A stretch of 6,772 bases of DNA from Bacteroidota bacterium (GCA_005800865.1 SYEI01000356.1:1-6772), one strand, 5' to 3'. Numbered from the stretch's first letter, positions 1-6,722 are shown. The notes: generated by a model not told the origin, from the sequence alone. A program made the numbers and translations.

Positions 1-960
1 CCCACTAATTTTAATAGCATCTAAATACTCCCTTTGTTTTGAAGTTAATTCTGTTTTTAAAATCACTTTCGTAAATCCAATGATAGCATTCATAGGTGTA
101 CGAATTTCGTGACTCATGTTAGAAAGGAATTGTTGTTTGGCTTTTAGGGCATATTCAGCTTTACTTTTTGCTTCTTCAGTTATTTCTAAAGCTAGTTCGG
201 CAAATATTTTCGCTTCAATTAGTTCTTTTTCGTTTCGTTTTTGTTCCATAATATCTCTCGCTACTATTACAGCGCCCAAAATATTTCCTCTATCATCTCT
301 ATATACTGAGCCATTAAACAAGACGTCAGTCAGTTTCCCGTCCATGATAGTTAAAGGATAATCTGAAACAAAACCGTTTTTAAAAACTTCCTTAGATATT
401 TCGCTTGCTTTTTGTGGGTCAGTAAAATAATCTTTGAAGTTTGTTCCTTTCAATTCTTCTCTTTTCACACCAGTTACATTTACCATTGCTTCATTAACAT
501 CGGTTATTTTTCCATCAAGGCTAATTGTAACTAATGGATCTCTACTCGCTTCAATTAAGCTTACCGCATATTGAGATAATAGTTTTTTTGCTGTAATGTC
601 ATTTCTTACGGATACGTACTGATATATATCCCCGTGCTCATTTAAAAAAGGCACAATGGTTGTTTTAACCCAATATATTGTCCCATCTTTAGCTTTATTT
701 TTTATTTCCCCTCTCCAAATTTTTTTGTTTTGAATAGTGGTCCAAATATCTTTCATAAATTCTTTTGAGTGATATCCGGAGTTTACCATTTTATGATCTT
801 GCCCAATTAGTTCTTCTCTTGTATATTTTGATATTTTGCAGAAATTATCATTCGCAAAGGTTATTAAACCTAATGTATTTGTAATAGCTACAATGGAAGA
901 TTCGTTTAGTACTTTTTTATAGCCTAATATTTCATTTTTTATTGCCGTTAATTCGCTCAT
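1..960 (-). CDS. PAS-PAS sensor histidine kinase, C-terminal part outside window
   Basis: This is the first 320 residues of a histidine kinase; the frame stays open to the left edge. It starts at the ATG at 960-958, with an in-frame stop upstream at 1006-1008 and no Shine-Dalgarno sequence. Residues about 13-125 form a first PAS/PAC domain (REELIG, WRGEIKNKAKDGTIYWV, then YQYVSVRNDIT). This block resembles Aer-like PAS domains. Residues about 130-245 form a second PAS domain (DPLVTISLDGKITDVNEAM, ending GAVIVARDIMEQKR). A charged, probably coiled-coil linker (about 240-278) leads into a HisKA dimerisation helix with H-box SNMSHEIRTPMNAIIGF. The phospho-acceptor is His284 (codon 111-109). There is no signal peptide or membrane segment, so it should sense a cytoplasmic signal. 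The HATPase domain, and any receiver domain, would lie beyond the window. It begins 20 bp after the AraC-type gene at 981-1577 and is probably co-transcribed with it. Ligand and partner regulator are unknown. Confidence 0.95.
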   Translation of the reverse strand, partial: MSELTAIKNEILGYKKVLNESSIVAITNTLGLITFANDNFCKISKYTREELIGQDHKMVNSGYHSKEFMKDIWTTIQNKKIWRGEIKNKAKDGTIYWVKTTIVPFLNEHGDIYQYVSVRNDITAKKLLSQYAVSLIEASRDPLVTISLDGKITDVNEAMVNVTGVKREELKGTNFKDYFTDPQKASEISKEVFKNGFVSDYPLTIMDGKLTDVLFNGSVYRDDRGNILGAVIVARDIMEQKRNEKELIEAKIFAELALEITEEAKSKAEYALKAKQQFLSNMSHEIRTPMNAIIGFTKVILKTELTSKQREYLDAIKISG

Positions 961-980
961 ATTAATAAATTTGTAGATAA

Positions 981-1577
981 TTAGAGTATAGAATTTCCAA
1001 TTTCCTCAATAGGATTTCTACGTTTATCTTTTAATTGTTTAAAATGCGAAGGTGATAAACCAGTTACCTTTTTAAATTGGTTAGATAGATGAGCTACACT
1101 GCTATAATTTAACTTATAGGAGATTTCTGTTAAGTTGAGTTCATCATATAACAATAATTCTTTTGCTCTTTCGATTTTATGAATGATAATAAATTGTTGA
1201 ATCGTTATCCCTTTTACTTCTGAGAAAATATTTGATAAGTAGGTGTAATCACGCTGCAATTTTTCACTGATATAATCTGAATAGTTTACTTTGGGTAATT
1301 CATCTGAATAGTGAATCATTTCGACAATTATATTTTTGATTTTTTCAATTAAAACAGCTCGTTTATCATCCATTAATTCAAGGCCAGAGACAAGTAGTTC
1401 TTTTTTTAATTCCTCTTGTTGTGCCAATGAAAGATCTTCCATGACATCAATTTCTCCTAATTCAACTACAATAAAATGCAAGTTCATTTTCTTTAGAGCA
1501 TCTTTCACTACTAATTTGCAGCGCGTACTAACCATGTATTTGACGAATAGTTTCAAAATCAAATCAATGTTAGACAA
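981..1577 (-). CDS. AraC-family transcriptional regulator with HMA-like N-terminal domain (copy B)
   Basis: This is a DNA-binding regulator of up to 198 residues. The C-terminal half is an AraC-type domain with two helix-turn-helix units: about 99-130 (DYTYLSNIFSEVKGITIQQF) and about 147-178 (LNLTEISYKLNYSSVAHLSN, then QFKKVTGLSPSHFK), joined by HKIERAKELL. The N-terminal 90 residues (KYMVSTRCKLVVKDAL, then VVELGEIDV, then GLELMDDK) look like a small ferredoxin-like domain related to heavy-metal-associated domains. In relatives I recall, this motif reads MVCxRC; here the first Cys is Ser17 and only Cys20 remains. It aligns without gaps to the neighbouring gene at 1683-2243, with about 100 of 186 identities by hand count. 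No in-frame ATG exists before Met15, which lies inside the conserved motif. The start must be TTG: at 1577, 1562 or 1556. The last aligns exactly with the ATG of the paralogue and is my preferred choice. The kinase gene follows after 20 bp. Target genes are unknown. Confidence 0.93.
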   Translation of the reverse strand: MSNIDLILKLFVKYMVSTRCKLVVKDALKKMNLHFIVVELGEIDVMEDLSLAQQEELKKELLVSGLELMDDKRAVLIEKIKNIIVEMIHYSDELPKVNYSDYISEKLQRDYTYLSNIFSEVKGITIQQFIIIHKIERAKELLLYDELNLTEISYKLNYSSVAHLSNQFKKVTGLSPSHFKQLKDKRRNPIEEIGNSIL

Positions 1578-1595
1578 TATTTAATTAGGAAATGT

Positions 1596-1625
1596 TACAC
1601 AATTAGTAGTACTATTTGTACAATT
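1596..1625. promoter_or_regulatory. Possible regulator-binding direct repeat upstream of AraC copy B
   Basis: The 105-bp gap 1578-1682 between the two AraC-type genes holds two ACAATT hexamers at 1599-1604 and 1620-1625, exactly 21 bp apart. The bases T1596 and T1617 also match three positions before each hexamer. The second copy sits in a near-palindrome centred on TTGTACAA (1616-1623). AraC-family dimers commonly contact direct half-sites about two helical turns apart, so this could be an operator for one of the adjacent regulators. The gap is long enough for its own promoter, but I find no good TAnnTTTG element on the minus strand and no terminator hairpin. The sequence is AT-rich, so chance is a real alternative. 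Confidence 0.22.
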
Positions 1626-1682
1626 CACACATTTTTAATGCGAAAAATGAAAGGGTTTGTTGTTTAAAAAGTGGCATTGCTA

Positions 1683-2243
1683 TTAAATTTTATCTAGGAA
1701 GATACGTTTGTGTGTTTTTAAAGATTTAAAAAACGAGGGTGTTAAACCTGTAATACTTTTAAATTGTCGAGAGAGATGTGACACACTACTATAATGCATC
1801 TTATGAGCAATTTCCGTGAAATTTAACTCATCATATATTATTAATTCTTTAACGCGTTCTATTTTATGCTTTAGCACGTAATGCTCTATGGTTATTCCTT
1901 CTGTTTCAGAAAAAAGATTTGCCATATATGTATAATCGTATTTTAGATTATTCGACAGATATTCTGAAAATTTTATTTTCGGTAAGTTATCTGCATAATG
2001 AATCATTTCAACTACCACGCATTTAATTCGTTCGATGATAATTGCTTTTTTATCTTCTAATAATTCTAAACCTAATTTTTTTAATTTTTTATTTAAAATG
2101 AGGCGCTGATTTTTAGTAAGCTTCTCCGTTATTTCTACTTCGCCTAGCTTTACGCTTAAGAAGGGAATTTCCATTTGCTGCAATAATTCTTTTACTATTA
2201 AGATACAGCGTAAGCTAACCATATATTTAATGGAAAGTTTCAT
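1683..2243 (-). CDS. AraC-family transcriptional regulator with HMA-like N-terminal domain (copy A)
   Basis: This 186-residue regulator is a paralogue of the gene at 981-1577 and has the same architecture. Residues 1-83 are the small HMA-like domain, with motif KYMVSLRCILIVKELL (Cys13 kept, the earlier Cys position is Ser10), then VKLGEVEI and GLELLEDKK. Residues about 92-122 form the first helix-turn-helix (DYTYMANLFSETEGITIEHY). Residues about 140-171 form the second (LNFTEIAHKMHYSSVSHLSR, then QFKSITGLTPSFFK). The ATG at 2243-2241 starts 3 bp after the cupin stop codon, so the two are almost certainly co-transcribed and may be translationally coupled. The most divergent stretches relative to copy B are residues 42-57, the second half of the first helix-turn-helix and the tail. 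Differences in the recognition helices (for example MANLF against LSNIF, and SHLSRQ against AHLSNQ) suggest related but not identical DNA targets. The effector and regulon are unknown. Confidence 0.95.
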   Translation of the reverse strand: MKLSIKYMVSLRCILIVKELLQQMEIPFLSVKLGEVEITEKLTKNQRLILNKKLKKLGLELLEDKKAIIIERIKCVVVEMIHYADNLPKIKFSEYLSNNLKYDYTYMANLFSETEGITIEHYVLKHKIERVKELIIYDELNFTEIAHKMHYSSVSHLSRQFKSITGLTPSFFKSLKTHKRIFLDKI

Positions 2244-2246
2244 TAG

Positions 2247-2588
2247 TTAGTCTTCATAACCACTTTTAATAACGGTTGAAAGCATTTTAAATTGCTGTTC
2301 AGCGTGAAATCGGTGAGAAGAATGAGCGGGTATAATAATCCCGTCACCTTGTTTTAATTTAAACTCAGTGCCATTAATTGTCAATTCTGCTACTCCATCA
2401 ATAATTTGAATATACGTGTCAAAAGGAGATAGCTTTTCTGCTAACTCTTCACCCGCATCAAAAGAAGATGCAGTAATATTGCCAGTAATTTTTTTTATAA
2501 TGGTTTTACTTAATACGGCATTTGGCATGTATTCAATAATTTCTATAATTATGTGAGTTTTTTCTTTTTCAATTGAACTGTTATCCAT
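2247..2588 (-). CDS. Small single-domain cupin protein with degenerate metal site
   Basis: This 113-residue protein is a single cupin_2-type beta barrel covering about residues 35-108. Cupin motif 1 is recognisable as SSFDAGEELAEKLSPFDTYI followed by QIIDGVAEL. Motif 2 is LKQGDGIIIPAHSSHRFHAE. In metal-binding cupins, motif 1 carries HxH and a Glu. Here those positions appear to be Lys52, Ser54 and Thr58, and only the motif 2 His (His92 by my alignment) remains, so it may bind no metal or an atypical ligand. The strand FKMLSTVIKSGYE at the C-terminus resembles small conserved Bacteroidota cupins I recall. There is no signal peptide, so it is cytoplasmic. It starts at the ATG at 2588, without a Shine-Dalgarno sequence, and is the first gene of the minus-strand cluster. 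It may act as a ligand-binding accessory to the downstream regulators rather than as an enzyme. That role is inferred from position only. Confidence 0.92.
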   Translation of the reverse strand: MDNSSIEKEKTHIIIEIIEYMPNAVLSKTIIKKITGNITASSFDAGEELAEKLSPFDTYIQIIDGVAELTINGTEFKLKQGDGIIIPAHSSHRFHAEQQFKMLSTVIKSGYED

Positions 2589-2685
2589 GTTGTTTATATA
2601 TATTATTAAACCATTTGTAATCAGTTAAAAACTCTTCATATATGGTATTTCAGTAAGGTAGGTATTTAAAACGTACAATCTACTG

Positions 2686-2709
2686 ATTATTATTATCATT
2701 ATTACTATT
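2686..2709. repeat. Short imperfect ATT triplet repeat
   Basis: Eight consecutive triplets are ATT except for one ATC and one ACT. The run lies in the 181-bp intergenic space 2589-2769, between the terminator of the large surface protein gene and the cupin start. It is probably a simple-sequence remnant. Apart from this and the terminator, the intergenic space must hold the cupin promoter, but I could not pick out a convincing -7/-33 pair. Confidence 0.5.
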
Positions 2710-2721
2710 TTTCAAAAAAAC

Positions 2722-2755
2722 AAAAAACGTTCAGGAAGCCCTGAACGTTTTTTTT
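2722..2755 (-). terminator. Rho-independent terminator of the surface protein gene
   Basis: A perfect inverted repeat of 14 bp has its left arm AAAAAACGTTCAGG at 2722-2735, a 4-base loop (AAGC on the plus strand), and its right arm at 2740-2753. Read on the minus strand, the stem begins about 16 bases after the stop codon of the gene at 2770-6504 and is followed by a T-rich run to about 2713. The plus strand also ends in eight T residues (2748-2755), so the element could work in both directions. It separates the surface protein gene from the cupin-regulator-kinase cluster. Confidence 0.93.
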
Positions 2756-2769
2756 GTTTGAAATATATA

Positions 2770-5700
2770 TTATTTACTAATATTTATTTTTTTAGTAATG
2801 GTATTTGTGTCAGATGTTATTTTTACAAAATAAGTTCCATTAGTTAAATCAGAAGTACTAAATCTAATTGATGAAGCATTTACTTCAGTAATAAAAATAG
2901 TTTGTCCTAATAAATTAACTAATTCAATTTTGTCAATTTTATATCCAACCGCTTCTATTGTTGCGTAATCATTTGCTGGATTTGGATAAATCTTTACATC
3001 ACTAGTTGTGATTTGAATATTAGCAAGTCCAGTTGAAAGACCAACAATGAATGTATTAGAAGTAGTGCAACCCTTTGAATCAGTAATGGTTACCATATAT
3101 GTTCCTGGATTTAATCCTGAAAGATCTTCTGTAGTTGCGCCATTTGACCAGCTATAGAAATATGGAGCAGTTCCACCATTCATTGTTACATCTACACTGC
3201 CATCTAATGAAGTTAACATTGTAGCATCTAAAACTACGCCATTAACAATTAATGGTGTTAATGGTTGTGTTAAAGTATATGTTTGTATACTCGCACAGCC
3301 GTTATAGTCATTAACAGTAACTGAATATGCTCCTGAAGCTAAATTGCTGTTCGCAGAACTTGTAGATCCATTTGACCATTGGAAGTAATATGGACTTACT
3401 CCACCAGTTACATTAAGGTTGATGATTCCGTTATTTCCGCCAGCACAAGAAATATTACTTGCAGTTGAAGAAACATTGATTAATGACGGTTCTGAAATAA
3501 ATGTTGTAGAAGTTTCAACACAGTTATTACCATCTTTTACATAAATAACATAGTTAGTGTTACCTACTAAACTTGTGAAAGTGTTTGCCGTTGAGTAAGT
3601 AGTTCCATTAATGCTATATAAGTATGGACTTACTCCACCTGTAGCATAGGCACTTATTTCTCCATCATTTGAACCGTAGCAAGTAGCATTTAAGGCTCCC
3701 GTAAAAATTAAGATAGGTCTTTTTGGCTGGTAAATTGTAAATTCTGAGGTACCTGTACAATTAGCAGCATCTTTTACAGTAACTGTATATGCACCAGATG
3801 TTAGACTATTGAAAGTAGTACCTGATTGATAAGTAAACCCTCCGTTTAAACTATAGGCTAAAAATCCAGCGCCGCCAGAAGCTGCTATAGTTGCTGAACC
3901 AGTTGCACTTCCATGACATGAAACGCTAGAGGCAATAGGTGCAATTAAGAAAGCATTAGGTTGAGTTAATGTTACTGAGACAGTTGCAATACAAGAGTTC
4001 GCATCTTTAACTTGAACAAAGTATGTTCCTGCAGATAGCCCTGTTAAAACATTTGATGCTTGAAAAGTTACGCCATCTTTACTATAATTAAGTACACCTG
4101 TTCCACCAATAACAGAATTAATAGTAATAGATCCATCGAATCCTTCATGACATGATATATTTTGTGAGCTTGAAGTTGTAATAGTTGGTCCACCTGCTGA
4201 AATGATAGCACCAGATACCGTTGTACTGCATCCTGTTCCATCGTTTATAACAATAAAATGTGTTCCAGGTCCTTGTGAAGAAAATACACCCGAACCAAAA
4301 AATGAAATTCCATCAAGACTGTATTGATAACCAGAACCTGAACCGCCTGTGGCTAATGCTTGTATTATGCCATTATTAGAACCGCATGTAGAATTAGTTG
4401 TATTAACTGTGGCTGTAATTTGTGCTGGTTGATTTATTGATATTGTGGAAGAAAATGAACACATATTTGCATCTTCTGTAACAACAGTATAAGTTCCTGT
4501 TGGTAGATTATCAAAAGAATTGATTTCTGTAAATTCCCCACCATTAATACTATACACATATGCGCCATTACCACCTAGAGAGCTAGCTGATATTGAGCCA
4601 TTTTCAATTCCAAAACAAGATGCTGCAATTGCAGTTAATGATGTTGTTAGTATTGCTGGTTGATTAACAACTACTGTTTGTGTTTTAATACAGCTCGTAA
4701 CATCTTTTACAAATACAGTGTATGTTCCTGCTGATAAACCTGAGAAATTTGATCCAGATTGATATGTTGTACCATTAAGACTGTAATTACGAATACCTGT
4801 GCCGCCTGTTGAACTTGCATTGATTTGTCCATCATTTGATCCATTACAAAGTGTCTGTATGGAAGACAATGCGATTGATAATACTGGTCCTTGGGAAACT
4901 GTTACGTGTAAATGATTCGTGCATCCAGCGTTATCTTTTACAACACAAGTATATGAGCCAGCTGAAATTGCACTAAAAATTCCACTTGTTTGAAAAGTAG
5001 TTCCGCCATCAATACTATATTGTATTAAGCCAGTACCTCCAAAAGAACTTAATGTAATACTTCCATCATTTCCGGAATTACAACTTACATTCGTGATATT
5101 TGGAAATAAAAGAGTTGGTCCTGTTAATGAATTGATAATAACAAGAGTTGATGTTGTGCAGCCATTAGCATCTTTTACAGTGAAAAAATGTGGGCCAGCT
5201 GATAAATTAGTGTAATTTCCTGTTGAACCATAAGTCCCAAAATCAAGTTTATAAGATAAAGGAGCAACTCCACCTGGTACCGATGAGGTAAACGCTCCTG
5301 TATTTGTTCCGCAACTTGCGTTAGTTGTTAAAATTGTATTAATTGAAATTCCTGTTGGTTGCGATACATTTACAAGAGTAGTATTTAAACACCCTTTAGA
5401 ATCTTTTATATATAACGTATACGATCCTGCAGTTAAATTTGTAAATGCAGTTCCTGATTGCCATGTTGTACCGTTAATACTGTATGAGTATGGTGCAGCT
5501 CCAAATTGACTTACAGCCGTAAAACTTCCATTATTTCCCCCAAAACAATTCACATTTATAATAGAGGTTGCATTTACTGACAAACCTACGGAAACCGAGT
5601 TTGTATATGTTTTGGAACAAATGCCAGCCCATCCATCAATTGTAGTAGTTAAAGTCGTTGTATAAACTCCACCAGCTGTATAGGTATGTGAGGGATTCAT

Positions 5701-6504
5701 AAGATTTGAAATCGCTGAGCCATCGCCGAAATTCCAAGAATAAAATTTATTTGTACCTGTATAGTTTAATAAAGCAATTTTATTAAACATGCTATCCTTG
5801 GTCATTTGAGTTGTATTAGTAAAGGTAACAACCCCGTTAATAGCATAACAATTTGAATTTGCTGTAAAACTTGGTGAGTTTGTATGTGCCATGATAGGAA
5901 CAATATAAAAATCACCATCTTTATTAAAACTAGTTTTAGCACTCGCCCAATTATAACCAGTAGATGTGCCAGCAAGCGATGCAAGATCTTGACCGCCACC
6001 TTCGCCATTTCCAGTATATTTTAAGCTAAATGTATTTCCATAAGGAAACGAATTTATTATTTCAACCGAAACTGCAAATCTATTGTTAACATTTACACCA
6101 CTAGGGAAGGTAATATCCATATACCCATTAGTATTTGAAGGATAAGACCACCAAACTTCATTTCTACTCGTAATTTGTGTTGTAGGTTTGCCACTAGCAT
6201 CAACATTATACACGCCAATTTTTAATGGTACTCCAGAAAAAAGACCAATACCTGGATAAGAGCCAGAAATTCTAACACTAATAATTCTTCCAGGTCCTGA
6301 ATAATTATAAGTTTGTGAGGCTTTTTCTTCAAAACCATTTTGTAATTGATAGGCTCCTGTCCCAACTATACTGTTTTTATAATTTACAAAGCCATTCAAA
6401 TCATTATTGCATAATGATGATGGAATAGAACTAGGCATTTGCCCTAGCATATTCCCAAGCCACAAGCATGAACTAGCAGCTATTAAAGTAATTTTTGTTT
6501 TCAT
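2770..6504 (-). CDS. T9SS-secreted surface protein with PKD domain and SprB repeats
   Basis: This 1244-residue protein starts with a signal peptide (residues 1-21, MKTK followed by a hydrophobic segment, likely cut before Gln22). Residues about 33-210 form a beta-rich domain that I cannot assign; it ends DFYIVPIMAH, a phrase I recall from other Bacteroidota secreted proteins. Residues about 214-308 form a PKD domain (FYSWNFGDGS, then NPSHTYTAGGVYTTTL). Residues about 309-1154 are eleven SprB-like repeats. Residues about 1168-1244 are a type A T9SS sorting domain (VKIYPNPANDYATIE, then IELVNLLGQTI and GTYFVKIT). Such proteins cross the inner membrane by Sec, cross the outer membrane by T9SS, and are usually anchored to the surface or released after CTD removal. 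SprB itself is the gliding adhesin of Flavobacterium johnsoniae, but it is several times larger and, as I recall, has a type B sorting domain. I therefore infer a surface adhesin or matrix protein, not necessarily a gliding protein. It is monocistronic, with its own terminator. No SprF/PorP-like gene is adjacent. Confidence 0.96.
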   Translation of the reverse strand: MKTKITLIAASSCLWLGNMLGQMPSSIPSSLCNNDLNGFVNYKNSIVGTGAYQLQNGFEEKASQTYNYSGPGRIISVRISGSYPGIGLFSGVPLKIGVYNVDASGKPTTQITSRNEVWWSYPSNTNGYMDITFPSGVNVNNRFAVSVEIINSFPYGNTFSLKYTGNGEGGGQDLASLAGTSTGYNWASAKTSFNKDGDFYIVPIMAHTNSPSFTANSNCYAINGVVTFTNTTQMTKDSMFNKIALLNYTGTNKFYSWNFGDGSAISNLMNPSHTYTAGGVYTTTLTTTIDGWAGICSKTYTNSVSVGLSVNATSIINVNCFGGNNGSFTAVSQFGAAPYSYSINGTTWQSGTAFTNLTAGSYTLYIKDSKGCLNTTLVNVSQPTGISINTILTTNASCGTNTGAFTSSVPGGVAPLSYKLDFGTYGSTGNYTNLSAGPHFFTVKDANGCTTSTLVIINSLTGPTLLFPNITNVSCNSGNDGSITLSSFGGTGLIQYSIDGGTTFQTSGIFSAISAGSYTCVVKDNAGCTNHLHVTVSQGPVLSIALSSIQTLCNGSNDGQINASSTGGTGIRNYSLNGTTYQSGSNFSGLSAGTYTVFVKDVTSCIKTQTVVVNQPAILTTSLTAIAASCFGIENGSISASSLGGNGAYVYSINGGEFTEINSFDNLPTGTYTVVTEDANMCSFSSTISINQPAQITATVNTTNSTCGSNNGIIQALATGGSGSGYQYSLDGISFFGSGVFSSQGPGTHFIVINDGTGCSTTVSGAIISAGGPTITTSSSQNISCHEGFDGSITINSVIGGTGVLNYSKDGVTFQASNVLTGLSAGTYFVQVKDANSCIATVSVTLTQPNAFLIAPIASSVSCHGSATGSATIAASGGAGFLAYSLNGGFTYQSGTTFNSLTSGAYTVTVKDAANCTGTSEFTIYQPKRPILIFTGALNATCYGSNDGEISAYATGGVSPYLYSINGTTYSTANTFTSLVGNTNYVIYVKDGNNCVETSTTFISEPSLINVSSTASNISCAGGNNGIINLNVTGGVSPYYFQWSNGSTSSANSNLASGAYSVTVNDYNGCASIQTYTLTQPLTPLIVNGVVLDATMLTSLDGSVDVTMNGGTAPYFYSWSNGATTEDLSGLNPGTYMVTITDSKGCTTSNTFIVGLSTGLANIQITTSDVKIYPNPANDYATIEAVGYKIDKIELVNLLGQTIFITEVNASSIRFSTSDLTNGTYFVKITSDTNTITKKINISK
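2773..3003 (-). other. Type A T9SS C-terminal sorting domain (coding segment)
   Basis: Residues about 1168-1244 show the usual order of type A sorting domain motifs. First comes VKIYPNPANDYATIE, then a hydrophobic strand ending in LVNLLGQTIF, then LTNGTYFVKI, and finally a basic C-terminus TITKKINISK. This domain directs the folded protein to the T9SS outer-membrane translocon and is normally removed at the surface by the PorU-type sortase. Confidence 0.93.
3043..5580 (-). repeat. Eleven tandem SprB-like repeats (coding segment)
   Basis: Residues about 309-1154 repeat a unit of 77-79 residues. The consensus features are a Cys followed by a G-rich NNG/NDG turn, a strand, GGxxPYxYSINGxTFQSG, LxAGTYTVxVKDxxGC, and a closing TxxVxQP. 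The first Cys of repeats 1-10 falls at residues 320, 398, 475, 553, 630, 707, 785, 863, 942 and 1020. The second Cys falls at 372, 449, 528, 605, 682, 759, 838, 916, 995, 1070 and 1146. Repeat 11 lacks the first Cys. The units resemble Pfam SprB repeats and probably form a rod of immunoglobulin-like beta domains. DNA identity between units is only patchy, so the array is old rather than freshly amplified. Confidence 0.9.
5581..5865 (-). other. PKD domain (coding segment)
   Basis: Residues about 214-308 carry the hallmark PKD motifs: YSWNFGDGS near residue 255, then NPSHTYTAGGVYTTTLT near 270-285. The domain sits between the N-terminal beta-rich domain and the first SprB repeat. It probably serves as an extracellular protein- or glycan-interaction spacer. 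Confidence 0.85.
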
Positions 6505-6556
6505 TTTTATTATATTAATTGTTTATGCAAATGTGCTTATGGTATGCATAATTTAT

Positions 6557-6642
6557 ATTACATAGTTTTTGTAATAAATTACATAAATCACAGTTTTTAA
6601 TTCCCTGTAGTTAAATACGGGTGATTCAATGATTATTACATA
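6557..6642. promoter_or_regulatory. Three ATTACATA sites in divergent intergenic region
   Basis: The 242 bp between the divergent genes (6505-6746) contain the octamer ATTACATA three times in the same orientation: 6557-6564, 6578-6585 and 6635-6642. The first two are exactly 21 bp apart. The second overlaps an inverted repeat GTAAT-AA-ATTAC at 6571-6582. The sites lie upstream of the surface protein start and could bind a regulator of either gene. A weak -7-like match (CACATTTG on the minus strand, about 6527-6534) lies close to the surface protein start. I see no RNA gene or other coding region here. Confidence 0.35.
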
Positions 6643-6714
6643 ATTCAACTTTTTATATTTGAATGAATGATATATTTCATTTATTTCTAAAGAATATTTC
6701 TATCAATAAATTAG

Positions 6715-6722
6715 TAAATTTG
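6715..6722 (+). promoter_or_regulatory. Bacteroidota -7 promoter element for the right-edge gene
   Basis: TAAATTTG is a perfect match to the Bacteroidota primary sigma factor -7 consensus TAnnTTTG. It ends 24 bp before the ATG at 6747, which is a typical short leader. A matching TTG -33 element at the usual spacing is not evident. Confidence 0.5.

Noticed and set aside
116..361. Plus-strand open frame of 81 codons opposite the kinase gene
   Set aside because: It lies entirely antisense to a well-supported kinase reading frame, has low-complexity Ser/Phe-rich content and matches no recognisable domain.
1336..1584. Plus-strand open frame of 82 codons opposite AraC copy B
   Set aside because: It is antisense to conserved AraC coding sequence and shows no domain features or start signals.
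2589..2720. Cupin promoter with -33 TTG at the GTACAAT string
   Set aside because: A TTG exists on the minus strand, but the expected position about 20 bp downstream reads TACTGAAA rather than TAnnTTTG, so I do not call it.
3043..5580. Repeated blocks considered as a CRISPR array or DNA-level satellite
   Set aside because: The periodicity is at the protein level in a single open frame. DNA units are diverged and there are no identical short repeats with unique spacers.
5802..6008. Minus-strand open frame of 68 codons in an alternative frame of the surface protein
   Set aside because: It overlaps the N-terminal/PKD coding region in another frame. Its leucine/isoleucine-rich translation is a by-product of AT-rich codons.
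6442..6504. Possible lipoprotein signal at Cys13 of the surface protein
   Set aside because: Cys13 comes too early and is followed by more hydrophobic residues to Gly21. A standard signal peptide cut near Gln22 fits better, and a T9SS sorting domain is present.
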